35,325 bases of DNA from an uncultured Photobacterium sp. (lineage in GTDB: Bacteria > Pseudomonadota > Gammaproteobacteria > Enterobacterales > Vibrionaceae): NCBI GenBank assembly GCA_947039005.1, contig CAMQXY010000023.1:1-35325 (forward strand), written 5' to 3'. The notes under the pieces are model-generated. The model ran no database searches and was not told the origin of the DNA. It worked only from the letters and a program-made list of their open reading frames with translations. A program made the translations under genes and the position numbers. Shown here piece by piece: positions 8,533-17,207 of the stretch (its first letter is position 1; each line of letters begins with the position of its first letter).

Positions 8533-10263
8533 TTACATACGCTCTAGGGTTTCAATACCTAGTAGATCCAAGCCTTTCTTAATTGTGTTAGCAGTTAGTA
8601 ATGCTAACTTTAAGCGACTTTGCTTAACGGCTTCTTCAGCGTTAAGAATTGGACATGCTTCGTAGAAGCTAGAGAACAGACCTGCAAGTTCAAACAGGTA
8701 AGTACACATTAGGTGTGGTTGACCTTCACGCGCTACAGATTGAACAGCTTCTTCAAATTGAAGTAACTTAGACAATAGTGCTTGTTCTTTTTCGTCATTG
8801 ATAACGATAGGGAACGTTAGATCTTTTAGTTCAACGTTCGCACGCTTAAAGATAGACGCAACACGTGTGTAAGCATACTGCATGTAAGGTGCGGTATTAC
8901 CTTCAAACGCCAGCATGTTATCCCAATCGAAGATGTAATCTGTTGTACGGTGCTTAGAAAGATCAGAGTACTTAACTGCAGCCATTGCAACTGTTGTCGC
9001 AATTTTTGCTTTTTCTTCTGCACTTAGATCAGGATTTTTTTCTTCAATTAGCTTGTTTGCACGCTCTTCTGCTTCATCTAGAAGATCAGCAAGACGAACA
9101 GTACCGCCAGCACGAGTCTTAAATGGACGACCATCTTTACCTAGCATCATACCGAATGCGTGGTGCTCTAGAGATACGCTTTCAGGTACATAACCTGCTT
9201 TACGTACAATAGACCAAGCCATCATTAGGTGTTGATGTTGACGAGAGTCAATAAAGTAAAGTACACGATCAGCGTGTAATTGCTCGTAACGGTATTTTGC
9301 ACAAGCAATATCTGTGGTGGTGTATAAGTAGCCGCCATCACGCTTTTGGATGATAACACCCATTGGATCGCCGTCTTTATTCTTGTATTCGTCAAGGAAA
9401 ACAACGGTTGCGCCGTCACTTTCAACAGCTAGACCTTGTTGTTTAAGATCAGCAACAACAGGAGCAAGCATGTCGTTGTACATTGACTCACCCATCACGT
9501 TATCATCAGTTAATGATACGCTTAGACGATCGTAGTTACGCTGGTTTTGCTTCAGTGTGATCGAAACAAGTTGACGCCACTTATCAAGGCAGTATTCGTC
9601 ACCACTTTGTAGACGTACAACGAAGTTACGTGCAGTTACGCCAAACTCTTCGTCTTCATCATAAAGTACTTTTGATTCACGGTAGAAACCTTCAAGATCG
9701 CTGATGTTCATTGAAACATCATTACCTTGTTGCTCTTTACGCTGCATGTTAGCGATCAGCATACCAAACTGCGTACCCCAGTCACCAAGGTGGTTAGCAC
9801 GAATAACGTTGTGGCCTAAAAACTCTAGCGTACGAACAACAGCATCACCGATGATAGTTGAACGTAAGTGACCAACGTGCATTTCTTTCGCTACGTTAGG
9901 TGCTGAGTAGTCAACAATAATTGTTTGTGCTTCGTCAGTTGCTACTGCTAGGCGATCGCTAGTTAGCGCTTCTTCACCGCGAGCAGCAAGCCATGCTTTA
10001 TCAAGGAAAATATTGATAAAACCAGGACCTGCAATTTCAACTTTATCAGCAATGCCATCTAGTTCTAGGCAATCAATTACTTTTTGAGCGAATTCACGTG
10101 GATTCATACCCAATTTTTTAGCAACGCCCATGACACCGTTTGCTTGGTAATCACCAAACTGTGCTTTTGCTGACTGACGAACTGCTGCTGGACTACCTGC
10201 AGGTGCGCCTGCAGCTTCTAGTGCTTGTGATACTTTATTATTAATAAGTGCTTGAATATTCAC
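8533..10263 (-). CDS. argS: Arginyl-tRNA synthetase
   Basis: A class I aminoacyl-tRNA synthetase that charges tRNA-Arg. Taken from the GTG at 10263 it is 576 residues, close to the 577 of E. coli ArgS; AGGA sits seven bases before it, and the longer in-frame start at 10341 adds 26 residues foreign to the family. The order is an Add-1 domain (about 1-110), the HIGH motif as HVGH (129-132) after SAPNVAKEM, the KMSKS region replaced by [12 protein letters not shown] as usual for ArgS, and a C-terminal anticodon-binding domain from about residue 460 ending LGIETLERM. The leader contains the inverted repeat at 10337-10410. yecM is divergent upstream, as near argS in E. coli. Confidence 0.95.
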   Translation of the reverse strand: MNIQALINNKVSQALEAAGAPAGSPAAVRQSAKAQFGDYQANGVMGVAKKLGMNPREFAQKVIDCLELDGIADKVEIAGPGFINIFLDKAWLAARGEEALTSDRLAVATDEAQTIIVDYSAPNVAKEMHVGHLRSTIIGDAVVRTLEFLGHNVIRANHLGDWGTQFGMLIANMQRKEQQGNDVSMNISDLEGFYRESKVLYDEDEEFGVTARNFVVRLQSGDEYCLDKWRQLVSITLKQNQRNYDRLSVSLTDDNVMGESMYNDMLAPVVADLKQQGLAVESDGATVVFLDEYKNKDGDPMGVIIQKRDGGYLYTTTDIACAKYRYEQLHADRVLYFIDSRQHQHLMMAWSIVRKAGYVPESVSLEHHAFGMMLGKDGRPFKTRAGGTVRLADLLDEAEERANKLIEEKNPDLSAEEKAKIATTVAMAAVKYSDLSKHRTTDYIFDWDNMLAFEGNTAPYMQYAYTRVASIFKRANVELKDLTFPIVINDEKEQALLSKLLQFEEAVQSVAREGQPHLMCTYLFELAGLFSSFYEACPILNAEEAVKQSRLKLALLTANTIKKGLDLLGIETLERM

Positions 10264-10336
10264 TCGCTGTTCCTTAAATCGTTTGTAACGCCAATCATAT
10301 ATGTGGCAAAAACGTCTGCGTATAGCAAGATCTGCC

Positions 10337-10410
10337 GTCAAAAATACTCACGGAGCCAACGTGTTTTAGCTTAAGTAAAAAGCTACCAAAGCTACGTGAG
10401 TATTTTTTGA
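10337..10410 (-). repeat. Long inverted repeat in the argS leader, attenuator-like
   Basis: GTCAAAAATACTCACG (10337-10352) is complementary, with one extra T, to CGTGAGTATTTTTTGA (10395-10410). The roughly 42-base interior holds TAGCTT/AAGCTA arms. A shorter competing pair CACG (10349-10352)/CGTG (10360-10363) shares one arm with the main stem. Read toward argS the stem ends in a U-tract about 75 bases before the GTG. The 10264-10672 gap holds this repeat and AT-rich promoter sequence; no other gene was seen. Confidence 0.55.
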
Positions 10411-10672
10411 TGGTGGCATTCATTTAGTTTAAACACCAATATCTTGAATAAGCAGCATGCGTTACCCTAATAATACCCACATAGTTAGGTACTTTGGCAA
10501 CTGGAAAAAGAGATTGTAAGCAATTTTTTTTAAAGTTTTTCAAATAGGCTAAAATAAAGCCAAAATTCAGCACTGATAAGGGCTGCATCGTGGTAGTTTA
10601 GTCATTGGTAATGCGAAAAGTATGAGTAATTATGCGGTTGTTTATTAAATGTTACACAGTTGGAGCGACAAA

Positions 10673-11263
10673 ATGCAAAATCTGAAACAATTAGGCTTAC
10701 ATCCTGAGCAAATGCTTGCTGATTTGCCTGCTTTTATGGATCGCATTATTTGTTTAGCCGATGAAGTTGGAATTTCACTGTCATCGTATGTAGCAGATCA
10801 TATTGCATTGAGAGTTAATTCACAGGAGATTGCTCTGTCTCTCCATCAAGCATGGTTGGCCTATGGTACTGAATGGTCAAAGACGATAATTAATGGTCGT
10901 CCTATTGTGGTGATTGGGTTTGATGAGCCGCTACAAGTTGGTGATTGGACGATTGAAGCATTAGAACTGCCATATCCCAGTGATAAGGTTTATCCACAGC
11001 AAGGATGGGAACATGTGGAGTTTGTTATTCCAGGTAATGCAATGTCGATTGAACAATTACAACAAACAATCAATACAGCATTTCCAGCCTTAGATTGGCA
11101 GCAGCTAGCCACTAAGGGTATTAAAGTTAAAGCCAGTTCTCCAGCGGGTGAACATGAACGATTACCTAATCCGACTTATGCATTTAAAAAAGACAATATA
11201 TGCATTAAATTACATTCACATTCTTTGGCTGCCGTGATTGCTAGTGAACAACAAGATCATTAA
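10673..11263 (+). CDS. yecM: YecM family protein (VOC-like metalloprotein fold)
   Basis: A 196-residue protein of the YecM family, structurally related to the vicinal-oxygen-chelate/isomerase fold; the biochemical function is not known. Family blocks visible are VADHIALRV (about residue 37), NGRPIVVIGFDEPLQVGDW (about 76-94), ELPYPSDKVYPQQGWEHVEFVIPG (about 99-122) and a C-terminal NPTYAFKKDNICIKLH. The ATG at 10673 is chosen over 10649 because GGAG (10662-10665) is seven bases upstream. Its position next to argS is also seen in E. coli, supporting the name. Confidence 0.88.
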   Translation: MQNLKQLGLHPEQMLADLPAFMDRIICLADEVGISLSSYVADHIALRVNSQEIALSLHQAWLAYGTEWSKTIINGRPIVVIGFDEPLQVGDWTIEALELPYPSDKVYPQQGWEHVEFVIPGNAMSIEQLQQTINTAFPALDWQQLATKGIKVKASSPAGEHERLPNPTYAFKKDNICIKLHSHSLAAVIASEQQDH

Positions 11264-11302
11264 CGAACTCTAATATACTATCGTAACGGTTTGAGAGATA
11301 AA

Positions 11303-11332
11303 AAATGCCACAGCCGATAAGCTCTGGCATTT
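11303..11332 (-). terminator. Terminator for purU
   Basis: AAATGCCA (11303-11310) pairs with TGGCATTT (11325-11332). On the minus strand the stem runs into TTTTTAT, so it best serves purU; the plus-strand T-run is only three bases, making it weaker for yecM. Confidence 0.65.
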
Positions 11333-11349
11333 AATAAGACAATCTATTC

Positions 11350-12183
11350 TTAGAGAATAACGGTGCGGTTGCCATAAACAAAAACGCGATCATCAACGAC
11401 TAATCCAAGCGCCTTACTTAGCACTGATTTTTCAACATCACGACCTGATTTCGCCATTTCATCAGCATTGAAAGTATGATCAACCGGAATTACGTTTTGA
11501 GTAATGATTTGGCCTTCATCAAGATCATTGGTGACAAAGTGAGCCGTTGCTCCAATGATTTTTACGCCGCGCTCAAAAGCTTGTTGGTAAGGTTTAGCCC
11601 CAATAAATGCCGGTAGAAAGCTATGATGAATATTAATAATTTTTTGTGGGAATTGGGCTACAAAATTAGGTGTGAGAATACGCATATATTTTGCTAGCAC
11701 GACATAGTTAGGTGAATATTGCTGTACCGCAGCTAATAATTTGGTTTCATGTTGTTCACGTGTTAGCCCTTCATGGCAAACATGATGAAATGGTACATCA
11801 AACTTTTCGGTTAAGTCTTGAAGTTTATCGTAGTTACCTACAACTGCTGCAATATCAATATCTAATGAACCATCAAAGGTTTTCATTAAAATATCGCCTA
11901 AACAATGGGCTTCTTTAGTGACCATAATGACCACTTTTTTACGCTCTGAACTAATTAAACGGCGTTTACTACCAGCAGGTAAAGCACGATCGAGATCTGC
12001 CAGTAAGGTTTCATCATTGAAATAACCTTCTAGTTCAGTACGCATGAAAAAGTGATTTTTAGCATTATCAACATATTCTTTATTATTAATAATGTTGAGC
12101 TGATGTTTGTGACATATATTGGTTATTTTTGAAATAAGACCCATGTTATCAGGGCATTCCGTTAATAATGTTTTCTTTTCCAT
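11350..12183 (-). CDS. purU: Formyltetrahydrofolate deformylase
   Basis: This enzyme hydrolyses 10-formyl-THF to THF and formate, which supplies formate for PurT and balances one-carbon pools. The 277-residue form starting at 12183 is preferred: AGGA lies six bases before it and MEKKTLLTECPDNMGLISKI aligns with the family, whereas the longer frame to 12228 adds 15 unrelated residues. An N-terminal ACT domain (about 1-80) precedes a formyltransferase-like domain with LAKYMRILTP, the catalytic NIHHSFLPAFIGAKPY (His and Asn of the active site) and GATAHFVTNDLDEGQII (Asp). It is a single gene, divergent from yoaA. Confidence 0.94.
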   Translation of the reverse strand: MEKKTLLTECPDNMGLISKITNICHKHQLNIINNKEYVDNAKNHFFMRTELEGYFNDETLLADLDRALPAGSKRRLISSERKKVVIMVTKEAHCLGDILMKTFDGSLDIDIAAVVGNYDKLQDLTEKFDVPFHHVCHEGLTREQHETKLLAAVQQYSPNYVVLAKYMRILTPNFVAQFPQKIINIHHSFLPAFIGAKPYQQAFERGVKIIGATAHFVTNDLDEGQIITQNVIPVDHTFNADEMAKSGRDVEKSVLSKALGLVVDDRVFVYGNRTVIL

Positions 12184-12389
12184 GTCTATTCCTGATGGCG
12201 GCACCGTGGTGCATAGCCTAAAAATCATAATTTATCACTATGACTCTTATACTGTGTTGGGGTCAAATAGTTTCTTGGTTATGTAATTTTAGCCTCAAGA
12301 AATAGCCTCTGCCATCGCTGGTCGTGGCGAAATAAAATAGGCATAATAGAACCATTGATACTGTATAAATAACCAATAGTGCGAAGTAA

Positions 12390-14348
12390 ATGATAGCCAA
12401 GTTTTTTGCTGCTGGTGGTGCGTTAGATAAAGCCATTCCAGGATTTCAAGCCCGACAATCTCAAATAGATATGGTAAAAGCAGTTGCTGATGCGATTAAG
12501 CAACAATCACAATTAGTAGTTGAGGCAGGCACTGGTACGGGTAAAACGTTCGCCTATCTTGTGCCCGCATTAGTTAGCGGCAAGAAAACCATTATTAGTA
12601 CTGGTTCAAAAAACCTGCAAGAGCAATTATTTCATCGTGACTTACCCTTGATGGCAAGTGCATTGGGATTTACAGGGCGAGTGGCATTATTAAAAGGACG
12701 TTCAAACTATTTATGTGTTGATCGTCTAAGTCGTCAGATCACCGAAAGTCATGGTGATCATTCTGATCCCATCATGCTCAGTTTATTGATAAAAACCCGT
12801 CAATGGTCGTCATCTTCTAAAACAGGCGATCTGGGTGAATGTGAAGATATTGCAGAAGATAGCCCAGTGATACCAATGATCACTTCAAGTAATGATAATT
12901 GCTTGGGTCGAGAATGCCCATCTTTTGATGATTGCTTTGTTGTTAAGGCGCGACGTAAAGCAATGGAGGCGGATGTCGTGGTGGTGAATCATCATTTGTT
13001 TTTAGCCGACTTAGCAATGAAAGATAATGGTTTTGGTGAATTGATCCCAGAAGCTGAAGTGTTTATCTTTGATGAAGCCCATCAAATGCCAGATATTGCC
13101 AGTCAATATTTTGGTCAGAATCTTTCTAGCCGCCAATTAATTGAATTAGCAAAAGACATTGAAATTGGCTATCGCACTGAAGCGAAAGATATGCGTCAAC
13201 TGCAAAAAGCCGCAGCACGTTTACAGCAGGCAACGTTTGAAATGCGGATTATTTTAGGGGATCCTGGTTTTCGAGGTAATTGGCGTGAAGCATCACAAAC
13301 ACCCGCAGTACAACGTGAATTAGTACGTTTAAATGATGCGCTTGATTTAATTTATGATGTGCTTAAATTAGCCTTAGGACGTAGTCAATTATTAGATGCC
13401 GCTTTTGAACGAGCAACGTTGTTAAAGGCGCGCTTAAAACGGGTAGTCGATACCAGTATTATTGGTTATTCGTATTGGTATGAGTGCACACCGCGCCAGT
13501 TTAGTTTGAATATTACACCGCTATCAGTCGCGGATAAATTCAGTGAACGAATGAAAGAGCAAAAAGGGGCATGGATTTTTACATCAGCGACATTGGCTGT
13601 CGATGATGATTTTAGCCATTTTTGTCATCGCCTTGGTTTACAACCCAAGCAACAATTTTCATTAGAAAGTCCGTTTGATTACTCAACCCAAGCCTTGTTG
13701 TGTGTACCACGGCATTTACCTGAGCCTAATAGCTATGGGTTAGCCGATAAATTAGTCGATATTTTAGCACCTATTATTGAAGCCAATGATGGCCGTTGTT
13801 TTTTTCTTTGTACTTCGCATCAAATGGTACGCGATCTTGCTGAAGGCTTTCGTGCACGACTCGATTTACCCGTATTAGCCCAAGGTGAAACTAGTAAGCA
13901 AAAGCTATTGGCTGAGTACCTTGAGCGAGGCAATGCATTATTAGTGGCAACGGGCGCATTTTGGGAAGGCATTGATGTTAGAGGCCAAGCCCTTAGCTGT
14001 GTTATCATAGATAAATTACCATTTACAGCACCAGATGATCCGTTATTAAAAGCACGTATTGAAGATTGTCGCCTGCGAGGTGGTGACCCCTTTGCTGAGG
14101 TACAAGTACCCGATGCAGTGATCACTTTAAAGCAAGGTGTTGGTCGATTGATTCGTGATACTCAAGATAAAGGGGTATTAGTGATTTGCGATAATCGTTT
14201 AGTCACTCGTGCTTATGGCGCTGTATTTTTGAGAAGTTTACCGCCAATTCCGCGCACGCGTAGTGTAGCTGGGGTTAGCGAATTTTTGTCGAACTTAACC
14301 GATACTCAGGTATCCGTAAGCGACGATATCCAACATTCAGAGGCTTGA
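12390..14348 (+). CDS. yoaA: DinG/XPD-like ATP-dependent DNA helicase YoaA
   Basis: A 652-residue superfamily 2, Fe-S type 5'-3' helicase of the DinG/XPD group. Walker A is AGTGTGKT (46-53) and the DEAH box is at 228-231. Between them Cys109, Cys171, Cys176 and Cys182 are placed like the four 4Fe-4S ligands. Later motifs include TSATLA (about 405) and GVGRLIRDTQDKGVLVICDNR near residue 590. In E. coli YoaA works in DNA repair with the HolC subunit of polymerase III; applying that here is by homology. Its TGA is directly followed by the tsaB ATG, so they are probably co-transcribed. Confidence 0.92.
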   Translation: MIAKFFAAGGALDKAIPGFQARQSQIDMVKAVADAIKQQSQLVVEAGTGTGKTFAYLVPALVSGKKTIISTGSKNLQEQLFHRDLPLMASALGFTGRVALLKGRSNYLCVDRLSRQITESHGDHSDPIMLSLLIKTRQWSSSSKTGDLGECEDIAEDSPVIPMITSSNDNCLGRECPSFDDCFVVKARRKAMEADVVVVNHHLFLADLAMKDNGFGELIPEAEVFIFDEAHQMPDIASQYFGQNLSSRQLIELAKDIEIGYRTEAKDMRQLQKAAARLQQATFEMRIILGDPGFRGNWREASQTPAVQRELVRLNDALDLIYDVLKLALGRSQLLDAAFERATLLKARLKRVVDTSIIGYSYWYECTPRQFSLNITPLSVADKFSERMKEQKGAWIFTSATLAVDDDFSHFCHRLGLQPKQQFSLESPFDYSTQALLCVPRHLPEPNSYGLADKLVDILAPIIEANDGRCFFLCTSHQMVRDLAEGFRARLDLPVLAQGETSKQKLLAEYLERGNALLVATGAFWEGIDVRGQALSCVIIDKLPFTAPDDPLLKARIEDCRLRGGDPFAEVQVPDAVITLKQGVGRLIRDTQDKGVLVICDNRLVTRAYGAVFLRSLPPIPRTRSVAGVSEFLSNLTDTQVSVSDDIQHSEA

Positions 14349-15050
14349 ATGAGCACCAAAATTCTGGCAGTAGATACTGCAACTGAAAACTGTTCTGTTG
14401 CGCTGATGATCGGCGATGACGTTATTTCTCGTTGTGAATATGCTCCTCGTGAGCACACCACGAAAATTTTACCTATGATTGATGCGGTACTGGCAGACGC
14501 TGGTATTAAATTAAAGCAGCTTGATGCACTCGCTTATGGGCGTGGACCGGGTAGCTTTACGGGTGTTCGTATTGGTATTGGTATTGCGCAAGGTTTAGCC
14601 TTTGGTGCTAACTTACCAATGATTGGCGTGTCTACTTTGGCCGCAATGGCACAAGGTTCATTCCGTTTACACCAAGCAGAGCATGTGTTAACTGCTATTG
14701 ATGCACGTATGGGGGAGCTTTACTGGGCTCAATACCAGCGTAAAATAGATGGCGATTGGCTATTATTAGGTAATGAGCAAGTGATTTCTCCAGATGTTTT
14801 ATTGGCGAATGTGCAAGCTGATCCTAATGCATGGCTAACAGCGGGTACAGGGTGGGAAGCTTACCCTGAACTGCTAAGTCAATTACCGTTTAATGCACAA
14901 CGAGGCAGTGTGCTATATCCTGATTCACAAGATATGGTGCATTTAGCTAAATATGCATTTGCTCGTGGTGAAATTGTTACCGCAGAAGCAGCAAGCCCAG
15001 TATATTTACGTGATACTGTGACGTGGAAAAAATTACCGGGTCGTGAGTAA
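14349..15050 (+). CDS. tsaB: tRNA N6-threonylcarbamoyladenosine (t6A) protein TsaB
   Basis: A 233-residue ASKHA-fold protein, the partner that activates TsaD in making t6A37 on ANN-decoding tRNAs. Visible are the N-terminal phosphate loop [31 protein letters not shown] (about 36-49), and the TsaB signature [23 protein letters not shown] (about 63-85). Length matches the family. It begins immediately after yoaA, an arrangement shared with enterobacteria. Confidence 0.94.
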   Translation: MSTKILAVDTATENCSVALMIGDDVISRCEYAPREHTTKILPMIDAVLADAGIKLKQLDALAYGRGPGSFTGVRIGIGIAQGLAFGANLPMIGVSTLAAMAQGSFRLHQAEHVLTAIDARMGELYWAQYQRKIDGDWLLLGNEQVISPDVLLANVQADPNAWLTAGTGWEAYPELLSQLPFNAQRGSVLYPDSQDMVHLAKYAFARGEIVTAEAASPVYLRDTVTWKKLPGRE

Positions 15051-15582
15051 TTTGACTTTAAATCAGCGTTGATATCTGTTGTTGATTTAGTCATGTAAAT
15101 TAAGACGAAGAGTGACAGTCTATGTTGTTACTCTTCGTGTATTTATAACTGCAGTTGTAATACCTATTTCTTGGGTTGCAACGATTCATATCTATGCCAT
15201 CAACAGCTATGCCATCAACCGCGACGGCTGTTGTCACCTCTGTTTTCTTTCAAATACTTTCAATACTTGCGCTATCAATAACACAACATTTAGCGTTATT
15301 TAGATCAAGTGTCATCAAGATTGATATTGTTATTAGTTGTCGCCGTTATTGATGATAAAAATCTATTAGGAAAGTGCAAACATACCGTTAATTTCTATTT
15401 AAATGTCATCCTACATCTGTAGCTGCAACATATTACAGCATGTTGAGGAATAGATGCTTTAGTGTGAGTGATGATAAAAATATTGAAAAAACTGCTATGA
15501 CGTAATCAGGTTGATATAGGAATAAAGCAGTGATATATGTTATTTTTTGTTGAGTTATTAAACAAATATACGGAGGTTTTAG
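15051..15582. other. 532-bp gene-free interval between tsaB and the Slp/YeaY gene
   Basis: I see no credible gene here; the longest frame (63 codons from a GTG at 15112) has no recognisable features. It holds a hairpin ACGAAGAGT (15105-15113)/ACTCTTCGT (15130-15138) without a T-run, two tandem copies of CTATGCCATCAAC with a 15-base period (15192-15219), and a short stem CAACAT/ATGTTG (15426-15445). The right end is AT-rich and carries the ribosome site of the next gene. Confidence 0.5.
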
Positions 15583-16161
15583 ATGTTTGGTAAGCTATTT
15601 CTTGGGGTGATATTAGTGTTTATGGTAGGCTGCGCCAGCTTACCTGCAACTTTAATAACGAAGTCGAACGATCCCATTACCGATTTAACGGTTATTCTAC
15701 AGCACCCAAAGGCGAATCAAGATAAAGAAGTACGTCTTGGTGGTGTGATTGCTTCGATTCGTAATGAACAGCAGCAAACTCGTATTGAAATGGTTGCGAT
15801 GCCATTAACTGCGGATGGTCGCCCAATATTACATGTACAATCCCAAGGACGATTTATTGCGTATATTCCTGGTTTTTTAGAGCCAATTGAATATGCGAAA
15901 GGACGTCTATTGACTGTTGTCGGACAATTTTCTGGTGATGAGAAAGGAAAGATAGGTCAATACTCTTATAGTTTTCCTGTAGTGAAAGTCTCTGGTCAGC
16001 AATTGTGGCAAGTACAGCAGCAATTACAATTAGATGATCCTTTTTGGAATCGTCAACCTTGTTATTCTTTTAACTGTGATCCATGGGGTAATGATTTAAT
16101 GATGCCTAATTTTGGGATTAACGGCCGAATTGTTGAGCGAGTAGTACCATCATTGCAATGA
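15583..16161 (+). CDS. yeaY: Slp/YeaY-family outer-membrane lipoprotein
   Basis: A 192-residue lipoprotein of the Slp family. The N-terminus MFGKLFLGVILVFMVGCASL is a lipoprotein signal with the lipobox VGC (Cys17); residue +2 is Ala, consistent with outer-membrane sorting. The Slp-like body includes LQHPKANQDKEVRLGGVIASI, RFIAYIPGFLEP and GRLLTVVGQFSG. Precise function is unknown; E. coli slp members respond to starvation or stress. GGAGG (15571-15575) precedes the ATG. Its end overlaps the next gene by four bases (ATGA), so the hydrolase and probably fadD are downstream in the same direction, as yeaY and fadD neighbour each other in E. coli. Confidence 0.85.
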   Translation: MFGKLFLGVILVFMVGCASLPATLITKSNDPITDLTVILQHPKANQDKEVRLGGVIASIRNEQQQTRIEMVAMPLTADGRPILHVQSQGRFIAYIPGFLEPIEYAKGRLLTVVGQFSGDEKGKIGQYSYSFPVVKVSGQQLWQVQQQLQLDDPFWNRQPCYSFNCDPWGNDLMMPNFGINGRIVERVVPSLQ

Positions 16162-17027
16162 AAGAAATAACGCTTACATTAGCAGAGTATAAGCTCGCAG
16201 CTTGTAGCAATATTGATATAACTACAGCAAGGCTAACCTCTAAACCAATGTTGCTTTTGTTGCATGGTTGGCAAGATAACGCTGCGACATTTGCATTGTT
16301 ATGGTCATCGCTAACGAAACATTATGATGTTATTGCGCTCGATTGGCCAGGGCATGGAAAATCGGATCATAAAAGTACGGATAATTATTATCATTTTGTT
16401 GATTATATTGATGATTTACATCAAGTTATCATGCAGCTAAAGTGTGAAAAAGTGCATATTGTTGGTCACTCTCTCGGTGCTATTGTTGCAGGTTGTTATG
16501 CCGCAGTATTTCCTGAATTTGTTGATAAAATTGTACTGATTGAAGGATTATCACCATTAACGGAACCGCCGCAAATGGCAGTGGATCGGTTACGGAAAGG
16601 TATTGTTAGTCGGCAACGTTATCGTCAACAACAGTTACGTTTAAAACAGCGATCGATGGCAACATTTGCAGAAGCTTTAACACTTCGGGCAACAGTTAAT
16701 CGTTTACCAGTGTCGTTATTGGAAGCTGTAGTAAAAAGAGCGACGATTGAACGTGATGGACGTTGGTATTGGCGTCATGATCCTCGTCTGCGTTGTGATT
16801 CGTTATATCGTATGGCGCAGCAACATGCACAAGCGTTATTGAGTAGTATCCAAGCTCCAGTATTATCTATTATTGGTGAGGATGGTTATGCTTCTCTTTA
16901 TCAATCAGATATCAACGGATGGGGTATTACCGATTTTACACAAGTGATGGTGTCAGGGGGACATCATTGTCATTTACAAAGTTCGGAGAGCGTTTATCGT
17001 CATATTCGAACATTTATCCCCACTTAA
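16158..17027 (+). CDS. Alpha/beta hydrolase
   Basis: A 289-residue alpha/beta-hydrolase-fold enzyme of unknown substrate. The oxyanion-side motif LLHGWQDNAATF (about 35-46), DWPGHGKSD (62-70) and the nucleophile elbow GHSLG (103-107, Ser105) are plain. The likely acid is Asp in SIIGEDGY and the likely catalytic His is in SGGHHCHL near residue 272. No signal peptide, so cytoplasmic. Start ATGA overlaps the lipoprotein gene, indicating coupling; fadD follows after about 180 bases. A role in ester or thioester handling alongside fatty-acid activation is only a guess from context. Confidence 0.85.
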   Translation: MKEITLTLAEYKLAACSNIDITTARLTSKPMLLLLHGWQDNAATFALLWSSLTKHYDVIALDWPGHGKSDHKSTDNYYHFVDYIDDLHQVIMQLKCEKVHIVGHSLGAIVAGCYAAVFPEFVDKIVLIEGLSPLTEPPQMAVDRLRKGIVSRQRYRQQQLRLKQRSMATFAEALTLRATVNRLPVSLLEAVVKRATIERDGRWYWRHDPRLRCDSLYRMAQQHAQALLSSIQAPVLSIIGEDGYASLYQSDINGWGITDFTQVMVSGGHHCHLQSSESVYRHIRTFIPT

Positions 17028-17207
17028 TTAGATTAATTATTATGTTTTATACTTGGCATCAAATATTGCAGTGAAGTGTAATGCTTAAATTTTAATCAAA
17101 AATAAAATATGCGGTAATGCCGTTGTAAATATTCATTTTATTTATACTATTACCATTTTGTTAAGTTTATAGGCGCGTACCGTTGTCTAATTATAAGGAG
17201 AGTGCAC

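Noticed and set aside
8826-9535. Several 60-70 codon frames inside argS on both strands
   Set aside because: They are shadows of the argS coding sequence, without starts or features of their own.
10264-10341. 26-residue N-terminal extension of ArgS
   Set aside because: The extension is not family-like, and a ribosome site supports the GTG at 10263.
10287-10423. Small minus-strand frame (about 45 codons) across the argS leader hairpin as a leader peptide
   Set aside because: It contains only isolated Arg codons and no clear ribosome site, so it does not behave like an attenuation leader.
15112-15303. 63-codon frame with hydrophobic stretches after tsaB
   Set aside because: It starts with GTG without a ribosome site, overlaps a hairpin and a tandem repeat, and has no recognisable family features.
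17028-17207. Possible FadR operator before fadD
   Set aside because: I looked for the known CTGGTnnnACCAG-type pattern and found no good match.
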